DNA from: Rhodospirillaceae bacterium
GTDB taxonomy: Bacteria; Pseudomonadota; Alphaproteobacteria; Kiloniellales; DSM-21159
Direction of reading: 5' to 3'
DNA: 64,000 nt
Assembly (NCBI GenBank): GCA_006969625.1
Contig: CP030885.1
Location: 62,001 to 126,000 of the forward strand
Shown piece after piece: positions 18,066 to 26,288 of this stretch (position 1 is its first letter; each line of letters starts with the position of its first letter). The notes beneath the pieces are model-generated. The model searched no databases. It saw nothing but the letters and a program-made list of their open reading frames with translations, and was not told the origin of the DNA. The position numbers and the translations under genes were made by a program.

Positions 18066-18099
18066 GGAGGGCCGCCTCGGGACACTGGGGCGGCCCTCT
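18066..18099 (+). terminator. Probable intrinsic terminator after the small secreted-peptide gene
   Basis: GAGGGCCGCC-type arms pair as AGGGCCGCC (18068-18076) with GGCGGCCCT (18089-18097), a nine-base-pair stem around a 12-base loop, followed by CTTGCGT. The T-tract is short, so efficiency is uncertain. Confidence 0.45.
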
Positions 18100-18173
18100 T
18101 GCGTACGGCCGGATTGCGGGCGCGGCCGCATTTCCCGCTTGGGCGCGGCGCACGAGCGGCTACACTCGCCGTC

Positions 18174-18917
18174 ATGCCCGTTCTGCTCGTCACCGGCGGG
18201 GCCCGGGGAATCGGAGCCGCCGTCTGCCGTCTGGCCGCCACCCGCGGCTGGGACGTCTGCATCAACTACTTCCGCGAGACCGCCGCCGCCGAGGCCGTCG
18301 CCGAAGACGTGCGTGCCGCCGGCCGGCGCGCGCTGGTGGCCCAGGCCGACGTCTCAGACGCCGGCGAGGTCGCCGACCTCTTCGAGACCTGCGAGCGCGG
18401 GCTGGGTCCGCCCGAGGCGCTGGTCGCCTCGGCCGGACTGACCGGGCGGATCTCCGAACTGGCGGAGGCCGACCCGGCGACCGTCGCCAAGGTGGTCGCG
18501 GTCAACGTCACCGGCACCCTCTTCTGCGCCCGCGAGGCGGTGCAGCGGATGTCGCGGGCGCGCGGCGGCAGCGGCGGCGCCATCGTCGCCCTCTCGTCTT
18601 CCGCCGCCAGCCTCGGCGCGCCAGGCGAGTTCGTCTGGTACGCCGCCAGCAAGGGCGCCATCGACAGCTTCACTCTGGGTCTGGCCAAGGAGGTCGGGCC
18701 GCAGGGCGTCCGGGTCAACGCGGTGGCGCCCGGCCTGATCGAAACGGAAATCCACGCCGCCGCCGGCAATCCGGCGCGGGTCGAGCAGCTCGCGCCAGCG
18801 GTGCCGCTGCGCCGCTCGGCGACGCCGGAGGAGGTGGCGGCGCCGATCCTCTGGCTGCTGTCGGAGGAGGCCTCCTACGTCAACGGCGCCATCCTGCGCG
18901 TCGCCGGCGGGCGCTGA
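18174..18917 (+). CDS. SDR-family oxidoreductase
   Basis: A 247-residue classical short-chain dehydrogenase: TGGARGIGAAVC at the N terminus, ASAG as the NAG equivalent, catalytic Ser in ALSSSAASLG, WYAASKGAI with the YxxxK pair, and a full C-terminal VNGAILRVAGGR. The overall look is that of FabG-like or glucose-dehydrogenase-like reductases acting on sugars or polyketide-like substrates. It is a stand-alone gene, convergent with the following one. Confidence 0.85.
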   Translation: MPVLLVTGGARGIGAAVCRLAATRGWDVCINYFRETAAAEAVAEDVRAAGRRALVAQADVSDAGEVADLFETCERGLGPPEALVASAGLTGRISELAEADPATVAKVVAVNVTGTLFCAREAVQRMSRARGGSGGAIVALSSSAASLGAPGEFVWYAASKGAIDSFTLGLAKEVGPQGVRVNAVAPGLIETEIHAAAGNPARVEQLAPAVPLRRSATPEEVAAPILWLLSEEASYVNGAILRVAGGR

Positions 18918-18926
18918 GCCGGCCGC

Positions 18927-20249
18927 TCAGCCCGTCGGGCGCAGCGCCAGGCGCGAGGCGGCGGTGACCAGGTCCAGCAGGTCGAAGACGCGCGCCAGGT
19001 AGTGGTCGCGCAGGGCGAAATCCTGCCCCTCGCCCTGGTGCAGCTCGCGCTCCAGCGCGTCGATCAGCTTGTGCAGGCGGCGCTGGTGCAGGCCCAGGTG
19101 GCGCTGTACGGGGTCGGCGACGATGCCGGCGAAGGCCGCCGCCAGGGCGCCCAGCGCGACCACGCCGCCGGTCGCCGCCGCCGTCGCCGCCATCGGCGCC
19201 GCCGCCGGAAAGGCGCCGTACCAGAGGCCGCCGAGGCCGGCGCCGAGCGGGAAGGTCATGATCGCCACCTTCTGGGCCACCGCCTGGGCCAGGATCGGTC
19301 CCAGGGTGATGACGCCGGGCGTCCACTGCTTGAAGGCCAGTGCGCCGACGCCGGCGGAAACCAGGGCGTTGGTGACGTCGACCGCGGCGGTGCGGCTGCC
19401 GGTGTAGTGCGCCAGGCTGTCGGCCAGCCAGGCGCGGAACGCCGGGTCGTCGGCACGCCGGCCGATCGGCTGCAGCAGCGCGTGCAGGGTGGCGTCGATC
19501 TGCGGATCTGAAAGGATGGCCTCGGCCAGGGCGTCGCGCTCGAAGCGGCGCTCGGTGCCGCCGTCGTGCTGCGCGTAGGGCAGCTCCAGGAAGCGGCTGA
19601 AGACCCGCCACTCCACCTCGCGCGCCACGTCGGTGGTCAGGAACAGGCGCCGGCTGGTCAGCCAGCGCGCCGTCTCCTGCCGTCCCAGGCCGCGCGCGCC
19701 GGCGGCGGCCAGCCGGCTCGCCACGAAGGGCACGGAGAGCGCCAGGTTGGCCGGGCCGCGCGCCAGGTCCCAGCCGAGCGCCCGCCGGTGCAGGCCGAGC
19801 GCAGCGCGCCAGCCGTAGGTCTCGTCGACGAAGGGGGCAATGCGCGCGCGCCGCTCGTCGCAGTAGCGGCGGATGCCGGCGGCCATCGCCCGCTCCAGCC
19901 CCGCCCGGTCGAGCGGGAGCTGCGGCGGCGGCGCCACGCGCAGGTCGTGCAGGTCGGGCTCGTTCACGGGATCGAGGCGCCTCGCCAGCTTCGCAAGTCC
20001 GTCCTGCAGATAGGCGTCGTCGCCGCCGCCTTCCAGCGTTTTCCCTGGGGTCCGGCCGGGGTGTTTCCTGGAGAACGGGAGGCCGCCGGCCCGCCGCTTG
20101 CCGCGGCCGGCGTCGACAAACCTCCTGGAAACCGCGGCTGGAGCGACGCCCGATCCGATCGACTCGCCTTTGCGTGTCGGCAGGTCGCTACGGTAGAGGC
20201 CGGTCTTTGGCCGTCCGACGGGACCGCGGAGCGATCCTGACCTATTCAT
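18927..20249 (-). CDS. DUF6635-like protein with membrane-associated C-terminal half
   Basis: From the ATG at 20249 the frame has 440 codons, but the first ~94 residues look unstructured and basic; a GTG at 19967 (VNEPDLHDLRVAPP) begins the conserved-looking part and may be the true start. That part has MAAGIRRYCDERRARIAPFV, HRRALGWDLARGPANLALSV, and a Gly/Ala-rich hydrophobic region near residues 300-390 that could form two or three membrane helices. The layout matches proteins I know as DUF6635, function unknown; the assignment is from memory of sequence style only. The 20-bp direct repeat at 20235 overlaps the distal start. Confidence 0.5.
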   Translation of the reverse strand: MNRSGSLRGPVGRPKTGLYRSDLPTRKGESIGSGVAPAAVSRRFVDAGRGKRRAGGLPFSRKHPGRTPGKTLEGGGDDAYLQDGLAKLARRLDPVNEPDLHDLRVAPPPQLPLDRAGLERAMAAGIRRYCDERRARIAPFVDETYGWRAALGLHRRALGWDLARGPANLALSVPFVASRLAAAGARGLGRQETARWLTSRRLFLTTDVAREVEWRVFSRFLELPYAQHDGGTERRFERDALAEAILSDPQIDATLHALLQPIGRRADDPAFRAWLADSLAHYTGSRTAAVDVTNALVSAGVGALAFKQWTPGVITLGPILAQAVAQKVAIMTFPLGAGLGGLWYGAFPAAAPMAATAAATGGVVALGALAAAFAGIVADPVQRHLGLHQRRLHKLIDALERELHQGEGQDFALRDHYLARVFDLLDLVTAASRLALRPTG

Positions 20250-20274
20250 AGAGTTCCTGACCTATTCATAGAGT
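20235..20274. repeat. 20-bp perfect direct repeat, two units
   Basis: TCCTGACCTATTCATAGAGT occurs twice back to back (20235-20254 and 20255-20274) with no mismatch. It is A+T-richer than the surroundings, overlaps the upstream-most start codon of the divergent-facing minus-strand gene, and directly abuts the palindromic element at 20274-20338. Confidence 0.9.
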
Positions 20275-20338
20275 TAGAGAGCGACTCACGTCACTGGTGG
20301 AAGCGGATCCGCTTCCACCAGTGACGATGGCGCTCTAG
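20274..20338. repeat. Palindromic repeat element, copy 1 (38-bp perfect palindrome)
   Basis: Positions 20289-20326 form a perfect 38-bp palindrome centred on GGATCC; the half-site reads CGTCACTGGTGGAAGCGGA. The right flank continues GCTCTAG into the stop codon of the sterol desaturase gene, and the left flank carries a degenerate CTAGAGC. The same element lies at 40484-40548, again with the stop codon of the upstream gene inside it. In RNA it gives a very stable hairpin, so it may act as a terminator or 3'-end stabiliser, like the palindromic intergenic elements known in alphaproteobacteria. Confidence 0.9.
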
Positions 20339-21183
20339 GCGCGCGCGTGCGGGCCGGCGGGCGGCGTCAGGGGCGGGGTCGTGCGGCGTTCTTCGGAGAG
20401 GAAGGGGCGGAGCAGCAGTAGCGGCAGCGACTGCTCGACCCGCCGCTCGACCCCGATGGTCATGCCGAGGCGGCGATGCTGGGCGTTCTTCGTGCCGAAC
20501 AGCCGGTCCCAGACGCTCAGCAGGGTGCCGTAGTTGCTGTCGGTGTCGCGCCGCACGGCGTGATGGTGCATCCAATGGATGTCCGGCGTGATGATCAGCC
20601 AGCCGAGCGGCCGCTCGAACCAGGCCGGCAGGCGCAGGTTCGAGTGATGGAAGATGGCGCAGAGCAGCACCATGATCTCGAAGGCCAGCACCGAGGTCAG
20701 CGGGACGCCGAGCGCGACGATCAGGCCGGCGCGGAAAGCCGCCGACAGCGCCACCTCGCCGAAATGGAAGCGCACCGCCGAGGTGGTGTCGAGGAAGCGG
20801 TCCAGGTGGTGGATCTCGTGGAAGCGCCAGAGCAGCGGCACCTCGTGGTTGACCCGGTGCCACCAATAGATCGCGAAGTCGAGGATCAGCAGGTCGAGCA
20901 GCAGCCCCTGCCATCCCGACCACCACGCCGGCCGCCAGTCGAGGCTGACGCTGGCCGCCCAGAGGCTGACGGGCACGACGAAAAGGAAGGACAGGCCGAC
21001 GTTGCCGAGCCACAGCCCGGCGTTGCGCGCCAGGCGGTGCAGCCCGAAGCGTGCCTCGCCGCCGCGCGGATCCTGCGGCGGGGTCGCCGCCGGCAGCAGC
21101 CGCTCGCCCAGGAAGAAGGCCGCCAGCCAGACGCCGACGACGACCGCCTTCCAGGTCAGCAGGAACTCGACCGCTTGCTCCAT
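20335..21183 (-). CDS. Sterol desaturase / fatty-acid hydroxylase family protein
   Basis: Integral-membrane di-iron oxygenase of 282 residues with the full eight-histidine signature: HRVNH (His109-His113), HEIHH (His122-His126), and the distal set around HH at 179-180, His203 and HHH at 206-208. Four or more hydrophobic segments surround the His boxes (residues ~11-30, 58-80, 93-107, 152-180). Family members hydroxylate or desaturate lipids such as ornithine lipids, carotenoids or hopanoid-like substrates; no neighbour narrows the choice. The gene ends inside a palindromic repeat element. Confidence 0.85.
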   Translation of the reverse strand: MEQAVEFLLTWKAVVVGVWLAAFFLGERLLPAATPPQDPRGGEARFGLHRLARNAGLWLGNVGLSFLFVVPVSLWAASVSLDWRPAWWSGWQGLLLDLLILDFAIYWWHRVNHEVPLLWRFHEIHHLDRFLDTTSAVRFHFGEVALSAAFRAGLIVALGVPLTSVLAFEIMVLLCAIFHHSNLRLPAWFERPLGWLIITPDIHWMHHHAVRRDTDSNYGTLLSVWDRLFGTKNAQHRRLGMTIGVERRVEQSLPLLLLRPFLSEERRTTPPLTPPAGPHARA

Positions 21184-21260
21184 GCGCGACTAGATGGCGG
21201 AGCGGCGCGGCCCGGACAAGACAAGCCTGCGTGAAACGGCATGTGGCCGAACCGCACGCC

Positions 21261-22787
21261 CTACCCCTCCAGCATGCGCTTGAGCAGCTCGACGTCCTCG
21301 GCAAAGCGGAAGTCGCCGCCCTTCAGCTCCTCGACCTTCTTGACCGCGTGCATGACGGTGGTGTGGTCGCGCCCGCCGAACTTGCGGCCGATCTCCGGCA
21401 GCGAGCGGCTGGTGAGCTGCTTGGCAAGATACATGGCGATCTGCCGCGGCCGGGCGACCGAACGGGCGCGCCGGGCCGAGTGCATGTCGGTGATGCGGAT
21501 GTTGAAGTGCTCGGCGACCTTGCGCTGGATCTCCTCGATCGTCACCCGCCGGTCGTTGGCCCGCAGCAGGTCGGTCAGCACCTCCTGGGTGGTCTCCAGA
21601 GTGACCGGCCGGCCGACCAGGGTGGCGTGGGCGACGATGCGGTTGAGCGCCCCCTCCAGCTCGCGCACGTTGGAGGTGATCTTGTGCGCCAGGAACTCCA
21701 GTACCCGGCGCGGGATGCTGACGCCGACCGTCTCCGCCTTGGACTCCAGGATGCCCAGGCGCAGCTCGTAGGTGGTCGGGTGGATATCGGCGACCAGGCC
21801 CCAGCCGAGGCGCGACTTCATGCGCTCCTGCACGCCCTCCAGGTCGCTCGGGCTCTTGTCGGCGCTGATCACCACCTGGCGGTTCTGGTCGACCAGCGCG
21901 TTGAAGGTGTGGAAGAACTCCTCCTGGGTGGCGTCGCGGTTGCCGATGAACTGCACGTCATCGATCATCAGCACGTCGACCGAGCGGAACTGCTCCTTGA
22001 AGGCCACCGTGTCGCGATAGCGCAGCGCGCGGATGAACTGGTACATGAACTTCTCGGCCGAGAGGTAGATCACCCGCTTGTCCGGCCGGTGCTGGCGCAG
22101 GTGCCAGGCGATGGCGTGCATCAGGTGGGTCTTGCCGAGCCCGACCCCGCCGTAGAGGAACAGCGGGTTGAAGGGCACCGCCTCGGCCTCGGCGACGCGC
22201 CGGGCGGCGGCATAGGCCAGCTCGTTCGGCTTGCCGACGATGAACTTGTCGAAGGTGAAGCGCGGGTCGAGCGAGGCGCTGATCTCCAGATCGCGCATCT
22301 CCGCACCGCCGCCGCCGCGCGCGGCGGCACAGTCGTTCGGCAGCTTGGCGGCGGCCGGCGGCGCGCCCTCGCGTGGGCTTCGCGCCTCGCCTCCGCTCGG
22401 TTCTTCGCCGAAGGGCTCGAGACCGCCGTCGGTTCGCGCTTGGCCAAGCCGGGCGACGGCCGGGCCGTGCGGCTGGCGTGCCGCCGGGGTGGCCGGCGGC
22501 TGCACCACCACCTCGACCCCGGCGAGCGCGGCGCACTGGCTCTCGCGGCGCGCCTCGGCCCACAGCTCGGCCAGGCGCTCGGCGTAGTTGCCGTTGATCC
22601 AGTCGCGCATGAAGCGCGAGGGCACCGCCATGCGGACCTTGTCGTTGCGCAGGCCGACCAGGGTCAGCGGCTTCAGCCAGGAGCTAAAGGCGTTCTCGCC
22701 GACCTCGCCGCGCAGGCGACCGCGCACGCGCGCCCACTGCTCGCTCAGCCGGCTGTCTTCGCCATCCCCGCTCGCCCCGTCCGCCAT
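21261..22787 (-). CDS. dnaA: Chromosomal replication initiator DnaA
   Basis: AAA+ initiator that binds DnaA boxes and opens oriC. The 508-residue protein shows domain I (EQWARVRGRLRGEVGENAFS), a variable Ala/Gly-rich linker (about residues 85-165), the AAA+ domain with Walker A GGVGLGKTH and Walker B MIDDVQFI, and the DNA-binding domain IV with GRKFGGRDHTTVMHAVKK. ATG at 22787 is chosen since domain I follows at once and AAGGAGG lies 11 bases upstream; longer in-frame starts at 22880 and 23030 would add Arg-rich sequence. Its neighbour upstream is rpsT, the usual alphaproteobacterial order. Confidence 0.95.
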   Translation of the reverse strand: MADGASGDGEDSRLSEQWARVRGRLRGEVGENAFSSWLKPLTLVGLRNDKVRMAVPSRFMRDWINGNYAERLAELWAEARRESQCAALAGVEVVVQPPATPAARQPHGPAVARLGQARTDGGLEPFGEEPSGGEARSPREGAPPAAAKLPNDCAAARGGGGAEMRDLEISASLDPRFTFDKFIVGKPNELAYAAARRVAEAEAVPFNPLFLYGGVGLGKTHLMHAIAWHLRQHRPDKRVIYLSAEKFMYQFIRALRYRDTVAFKEQFRSVDVLMIDDVQFIGNRDATQEEFFHTFNALVDQNRQVVISADKSPSDLEGVQERMKSRLGWGLVADIHPTTYELRLGILESKAETVGVSIPRRVLEFLAHKITSNVRELEGALNRIVAHATLVGRPVTLETTQEVLTDLLRANDRRVTIEEIQRKVAEHFNIRITDMHSARRARSVARPRQIAMYLAKQLTSRSLPEIGRKFGGRDHTTVMHAVKKVEELKGGDFRFAEDVELLKRMLEG

Positions 22788-23706
22788 CCTTGCGCATGCC
22801 TCCTTGCTCGCCGTGAGACCCTGCACCGCGGTCGTCTCACGCCGCCGTGCCGCCAGACCCGAATTCGACGCCCTCTCCATACCCAGTCCGCCTTTCGTTC
22901 GTTCCCGCCGTGCCGTCTCTCGTCGGTGCCCGACTGTCCGACCCGCCCCGTTCGCAACCCGTCGAGCGTCGGCCCTGACGCACTCCCGGGCATAGCTTCG
23001 CCGCTGGGCATCGCGCGCAGCCGATGCCACCTGCTACCCGTGGAGGTAGCGACGATGCCTTGTTAGGATCGGGGGCTCACCCCCCGAATCTCAAAGAAGA
23101 CGTGTCGAGCGACCGTCGTATCCAAGAGTCGGTTCTGAATCCACCTCGAAAGACCTCCCCCCATCACCAATCGACTCACAGGCTGTCCACAGATTGCCGC
23201 GAATAATACTTATCGAGATTTAAAGAATTACTGCGGACCCCGGCATCTGCCGAGGCGGGGTAATCTACCTGTCACCAAATCCCGACGCAATAAGACCAGA
23301 ACTGGAACGCTGGCTTGCTTGCGGACCAACTTTGGCAACACCCACGAAGACTCGGACTTAAGCCGTTCAGACTCAATCCCCTCTCTCATCGGTTGTACAG
23401 ACGATTCAACCCGAATCGCGGCCGCCCGCGTGACGATTTTTCGGATCCGGTGTTGCCCGCCATCCACAGCGCGGACTGCGGGGTCGCGGCCCGGAACCGG
23501 TTACCCGCGACACGCACCCGGTGCGCCTGCCGGCGCGATCCGGGTCGCCGCCGCGACGCAGGCGCGTCGCAGCCGACACAGAACACGAAAAAACTCCCGA
23601 CGCCGGTGCGACGGGAGCTTTTCGACGAGGCTGTCATTCTGCGCCGTCCAGGTCAGCCGTCCAGGCCAGAGGCGTCGTCGGGATCGCGGCCCCGCGCGGC
23701 CGTGCG
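22788..23706. other. Long non-coding region between rpsT and dnaA
   Basis: No convincing gene is seen in these ~920 bases. The half nearer dnaA is G+C-rich; 23150-23240 is markedly A+T-richer and includes a near DnaA-box CTGTCCACA (23184-23192, two mismatches to TTATCCACA) next to a stretch of TA-rich sequence (23196-23230). A small hairpin of six C/G pairs sits at 23070-23086. The rpsT terminator lies at 23588-23618. The region must hold the dnaA promoter and could contain part of the replication origin, but a cluster of good DnaA boxes is missing. Confidence 0.5.
23588..23618 (-). terminator. Intrinsic terminator of rpsT
   Basis: On the minus strand, CTCCCG (plus 23612-23617) pairs with CGGGAG (plus 23594-23599), extended by three further G/C pairs across one mismatch around an ACCG loop, and is followed by six T residues (plus 23588-23593). 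This is a textbook rho-independent terminator about 90 bases after the rpsT stop. Confidence 0.8.
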
Positions 23707-23970
23707 CTACGACAGGCCGGCGATGCGATGAGCCAGGCGCGAGATCTTGCGCGCCACCGTGTTGCGGTGCAGGACGCCCTTGCTGACGCCACGGTGCATT
23801 TCCGGCTGCGCCGCCCTGAGCGCGGTCTCCGCCGCCGCCTTGTCGCCGCTGGCGATCGCCGTCTCGACCTGCTTGACGAAGGTGCGGATGCGGCTGACGC
23901 GCGCGCGGTTCACCTCGTGCTTGCGGGCGTTGCTGCGAATGCGCTTTTCGGCGGACTTGTGGTTCGCCAT
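23707..23970 (-). CDS. rpsT: Ribosomal protein S20
   Basis: Small-subunit ribosomal protein of 87 residues, very basic, beginning [20 protein letters not shown], the exact hallmark of bS20, and ending in [13 protein letters not shown]. The protein binds 16S rRNA early in 30S assembly. The start at 23970 follows a GGTGG-type site; an upstream in-frame ATG (23979) is ignored because MANHKSA is the invariant family start. An intrinsic terminator separates it from dnaA. Confidence 0.97.
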   Translation of the reverse strand: MANHKSAEKRIRSNARKHEVNRARVSRIRTFVKQVETAIASGDKAAAETALRAAQPEMHRGVSKGVLHRNTVARKISRLAHRIAGLS

Positions 23971-24110
23971 CGACTCCACCTGATCGTGCTGTCCTGGAAT
24001 TCACCTGCGCCGGCCGGCGTGCGGGCACACCTCGCCCGGCGAAGGCGCGGGTTATAGCCACGCCCCCACCGGCCGTCAAGGGGCGGGCGTCGGGACGCCC
24101 GCCGCAGGTT

Positions 24111-24887
24111 TCAGCGGTTCTTCCAGGCCGGCTTGCGCTTTTCCGCGAAGGCGGCCATGCCCTCCTTGCGATCCTCGAAGGCGAAGGTGGCGTGGAAGGT
24201 GCGCCGCTCGAAGCGGATGCCCTCGGCCAGCGTGCTCTCGAAGGCGACGTTGACCGCCTCCTTGGCGACGCGCACCACGGGCTGGCTGAGGCCGGCGATC
24301 TTGGCGGCGATGCGCAGCGCCTCGTCCATCAGCTCGGCCTGCGGCACCACCTTGGCGACCAGGCCGGCGCGCAGGGCGGTCTCGGCGTCGATGAACTCGC
24401 CGGTCAGGTTCATGTACATCGACAGCGACTTGCCGACGGCGCGGGTCAGCCGCTGGGTGCCGCCGGCGCCGGGGATCGTGCCGATGGTGATCTCCGGCTG
24501 GCCGAACTTCGCCGTGTCCGCGGCGACGATCATGTCGGCCATCATCGCCACCTCGCAGCCGCCGCCGAGCGCGTAGCCGGAGACCGCGGCGATCGTCGGC
24601 GTGCGCAGGTCGGCCAGCACCTCCCAGTCGTCGGTGATGAAGTCCTCGGCCGCCACGTCGGCATAGCCCTTGTCCCTCATCTCCTTGATGTCGGCGCCGG
24701 CGGCGAAGGCCTTCTCGCCACCGGTGACGACGATGCAGCCGACGGCCGGATCGGCGTCGAAGCCGCGCAGGGCCGCGCCCATCTCGGCGATCAGGCCGGC
24801 ATTCAGCGCATTCAGCGCCTCCGGCCGGTTCAGCGTGACGATCGCCACGCCGTCGCGGGTCTCTGTCTCGATGTACTCGTAGGCCAT
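24111..24887 (-). CDS. Enoyl-CoA hydratase
   Basis: Crotonase-fold enzyme of 258 residues hydrating trans-2-enoyl-CoA in fatty-acid or amino-acid breakdown. Motifs: RPEALNALN near the start, the oxyanion-forming AAGADIKEM and GYALGGGCEVAM, and the catalytic Glu-containing stretch FGQPEITIGTIPGAGGTQRL. The last is the typical pair-of-glutamates arrangement of short-chain (EchA/PaaF-like) hydratases. GAGGGGAG precedes the ATG at 24887. Its location between mutM and rpsT is conserved in many alphaproteobacteria. Confidence 0.9.
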   Translation of the reverse strand: MAYEYIETETRDGVAIVTLNRPEALNALNAGLIAEMGAALRGFDADPAVGCIVVTGGEKAFAAGADIKEMRDKGYADVAAEDFITDDWEVLADLRTPTIAAVSGYALGGGCEVAMMADMIVAADTAKFGQPEITIGTIPGAGGTQRLTRAVGKSLSMYMNLTGEFIDAETALRAGLVAKVVPQAELMDEALRIAAKIAGLSQPVVRVAKEAVNVAFESTLAEGIRFERRTFHATFAFEDRKEGMAAFAEKRKPAWKNR

Positions 24888-24965
24888 GGCTCCCCTCTCG
24901 GCGGTTGGGTGCGTGTCTGGTCGGTGTCGGCTCCCGGGCGGTCGCGCCGGCAATCACTCGGGCGA

Positions 24966-25373
24966 TCACTCCGGCGCCAGGGTGAAGCGCGCCACGGTGC
25001 GGCCCTCGAGCCGCTGCAGCTCCAGCCGCAGGGCTTCGCCGGCCCGCGTCCAGCGCTCGGAGCCGGCGGGCTGCCAGCCGAGCGCCGGCAGACTCTCGGT
25101 ATAGAAGCGGGCGACGACGGCCGGCTCCGCCGCGCCGACCGCATAGAGCGTGACGATGCGCCCGCCCGGCTTGTCGAAGGCGACCCCGGCGGCGGCGGCC
25201 TCTTCCAGGCCCGGCATCACCGGCAGGTCCGGAAGCTGCTCGAAATAGGCTGTGTCCTGCGCCGGGGCCGAAACGGCGGCGAGCAGCAGGCAAGCCAGCA
25301 GCGGTGCGGCCAGGCGCAGCGACGCCAAGGGGCGGACCAGGGGCGAGGGGCGGGCCGGCATGGCGCGAGGCAT
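24966..25373 (-). CDS. Small periplasmic protein between mutM and the enoyl-CoA hydratase
   Basis: A 135-residue precursor with a clear signal peptide (LRLAAPLLACLLLAAVSAPA, cut before QDTAYF) and a mature ~95-residue part containing GGRIVTLYAVGAAEPAVVAR, FYTESLPALGWQP and LRLELQRLEGRTVARFTLAP. The mature fold looks like a small alpha/beta periplasmic domain seen beside mutM in related genomes, without a known function. It starts three bases after the mutM stop, so the two are surely cotranscribed. Confidence 0.7.
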   Translation of the reverse strand: MPRAMPARPSPLVRPLASLRLAAPLLACLLLAAVSAPAQDTAYFEQLPDLPVMPGLEEAAAAGVAFDKPGGRIVTLYAVGAAEPAVVARFYTESLPALGWQPAGSERWTRAGEALRLELQRLEGRTVARFTLAPE

Positions 25374-25376
25374 AGC

Positions 25377-26240
25377 CTATCGCTGCCGGCGCGGACAGTA
25401 GAAAGTCGAGCGGCCGGACTGCACCAGTCGGCGGATGCCGCCGCTGCCCGCAGGGTCGCAGTGGCAGGCCGGGCAGGCCTCGCCCTCCCTGCCGTAGACC
25501 GCCCAGGAATGCTGAAAGTAGCCCAGCTCGCCGGTCGCCTGCACGTAGTCGCGCAAGGAGGAGCCGCCGGCGGCGATGGCGCGGGTCAGCACCTGCTTGA
25601 CCGCGGCGGCGAGGCGCGCCGCGCGGGCGCCCTGCACCGTGCGCGCCAGGCGCTTAGGGCTGAGCCCGGCGGCATAGAGCGCCTCCGACACGTAGATGTT
25701 GCCCAGCCCGGCGACCACCGCCTGGTCGAGCAGCGCCGCCTTGATCGGCGTCGCCTTGCCGGCCAGCGCACGGGCGAGCGCCGCGCCGTCGAAGGCGTCC
25801 GACAGCGGCTCCGGCCCCAGCCCGGCCAGGCGCGGATGCGCCGCCATCGCGCTCGCGTCGAAGAGGTCCATGAAGCCGAAGCGGCGGGCGTCGTTGAAGC
25901 GCACCTGCCGCCCGTCTTCGGTCACGAAGACGACGTGGTCGTGGTCCAGGTAGGGCTGGTTGCTGCCGGTCGGCAGCAGCGTCATGCGCCCGGACATGCC
26001 GAGGTGGACGAGCAGCACCTCGGCGACGCCCCGTGTGTCGCTCGGGTCGATGTGCATCAGGATGTACTTGGCGCGCCGCTCCAGTCGGGCGATGCGCCGG
26101 CCCTGCAGCCGGCGGGCGAAGCCGAGCGGCAGGGGAAAGCGCAGGTCCGGCCGGCGCTGGACGACCTGGGCCAGAACCCGGCCCTCGAGCACGGGGCGCA
26201 GGCCGCGGCAGACGGTCTCGACTTCGGGCAGCTCGGGCAT
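25377..26240 (-). CDS. mutM: Formamidopyrimidine-DNA glycosylase, with altered zinc finger
   Basis: Bifunctional glycosylase/AP lyase that removes 8-oxoguanine and formamidopyrimidines; 287 residues. The N terminus [13 protein letters not shown] supplies the catalytic Pro1/Glu2, and the Lys of RRAKYILMH is present, as are the H2TH-region motifs [12 protein letters not shown] and GSSLRDYV. The C-terminal zinc finger begins CPAC normally, but the last pair reads YCPRRQR, so the fourth Cys found in most MutM proteins is Arg here. An extra Cys just after the first pair (CPACHC) could substitute. The gene is divergent from ubiE by 48 bases. Confidence 0.92.
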   Translation of the reverse strand: MPELPEVETVCRGLRPVLEGRVLAQVVQRRPDLRFPLPLGFARRLQGRRIARLERRAKYILMHIDPSDTRGVAEVLLVHLGMSGRMTLLPTGSNQPYLDHDHVVFVTEDGRQVRFNDARRFGFMDLFDASAMAAHPRLAGLGPEPLSDAFDGAALARALAGKATPIKAALLDQAVVAGLGNIYVSEALYAAGLSPKRLARTVQGARAARLAAAVKQVLTRAIAAGGSSLRDYVQATGELGYFQHSWAVYGREGEACPACHCDPAGSGGIRRLVQSGRSTFYCPRRQR

Positions 26241-26288
26241 GGCGGCGAACCTAGCCGAAGCCGCGGCGCGGCGCTATGTTCCGGCGCG

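Noticed and set aside
18927..20249. Full 440-residue DUF6635-like protein as certain
   Set aside because: The first ~94 codons have no ribosome-binding site evidence and look disordered, and the distal start lies in a 20-bp duplication; a GTG at 19967 may be the true start, so the long version is kept only as the outer limit.
22788..23706. Confident oriC call
   Set aside because: Only one imperfect DnaA box and one A+T-rich stretch were seen; a proper cluster of boxes is lacking, and alphaproteobacterial origins are often away from dnaA.
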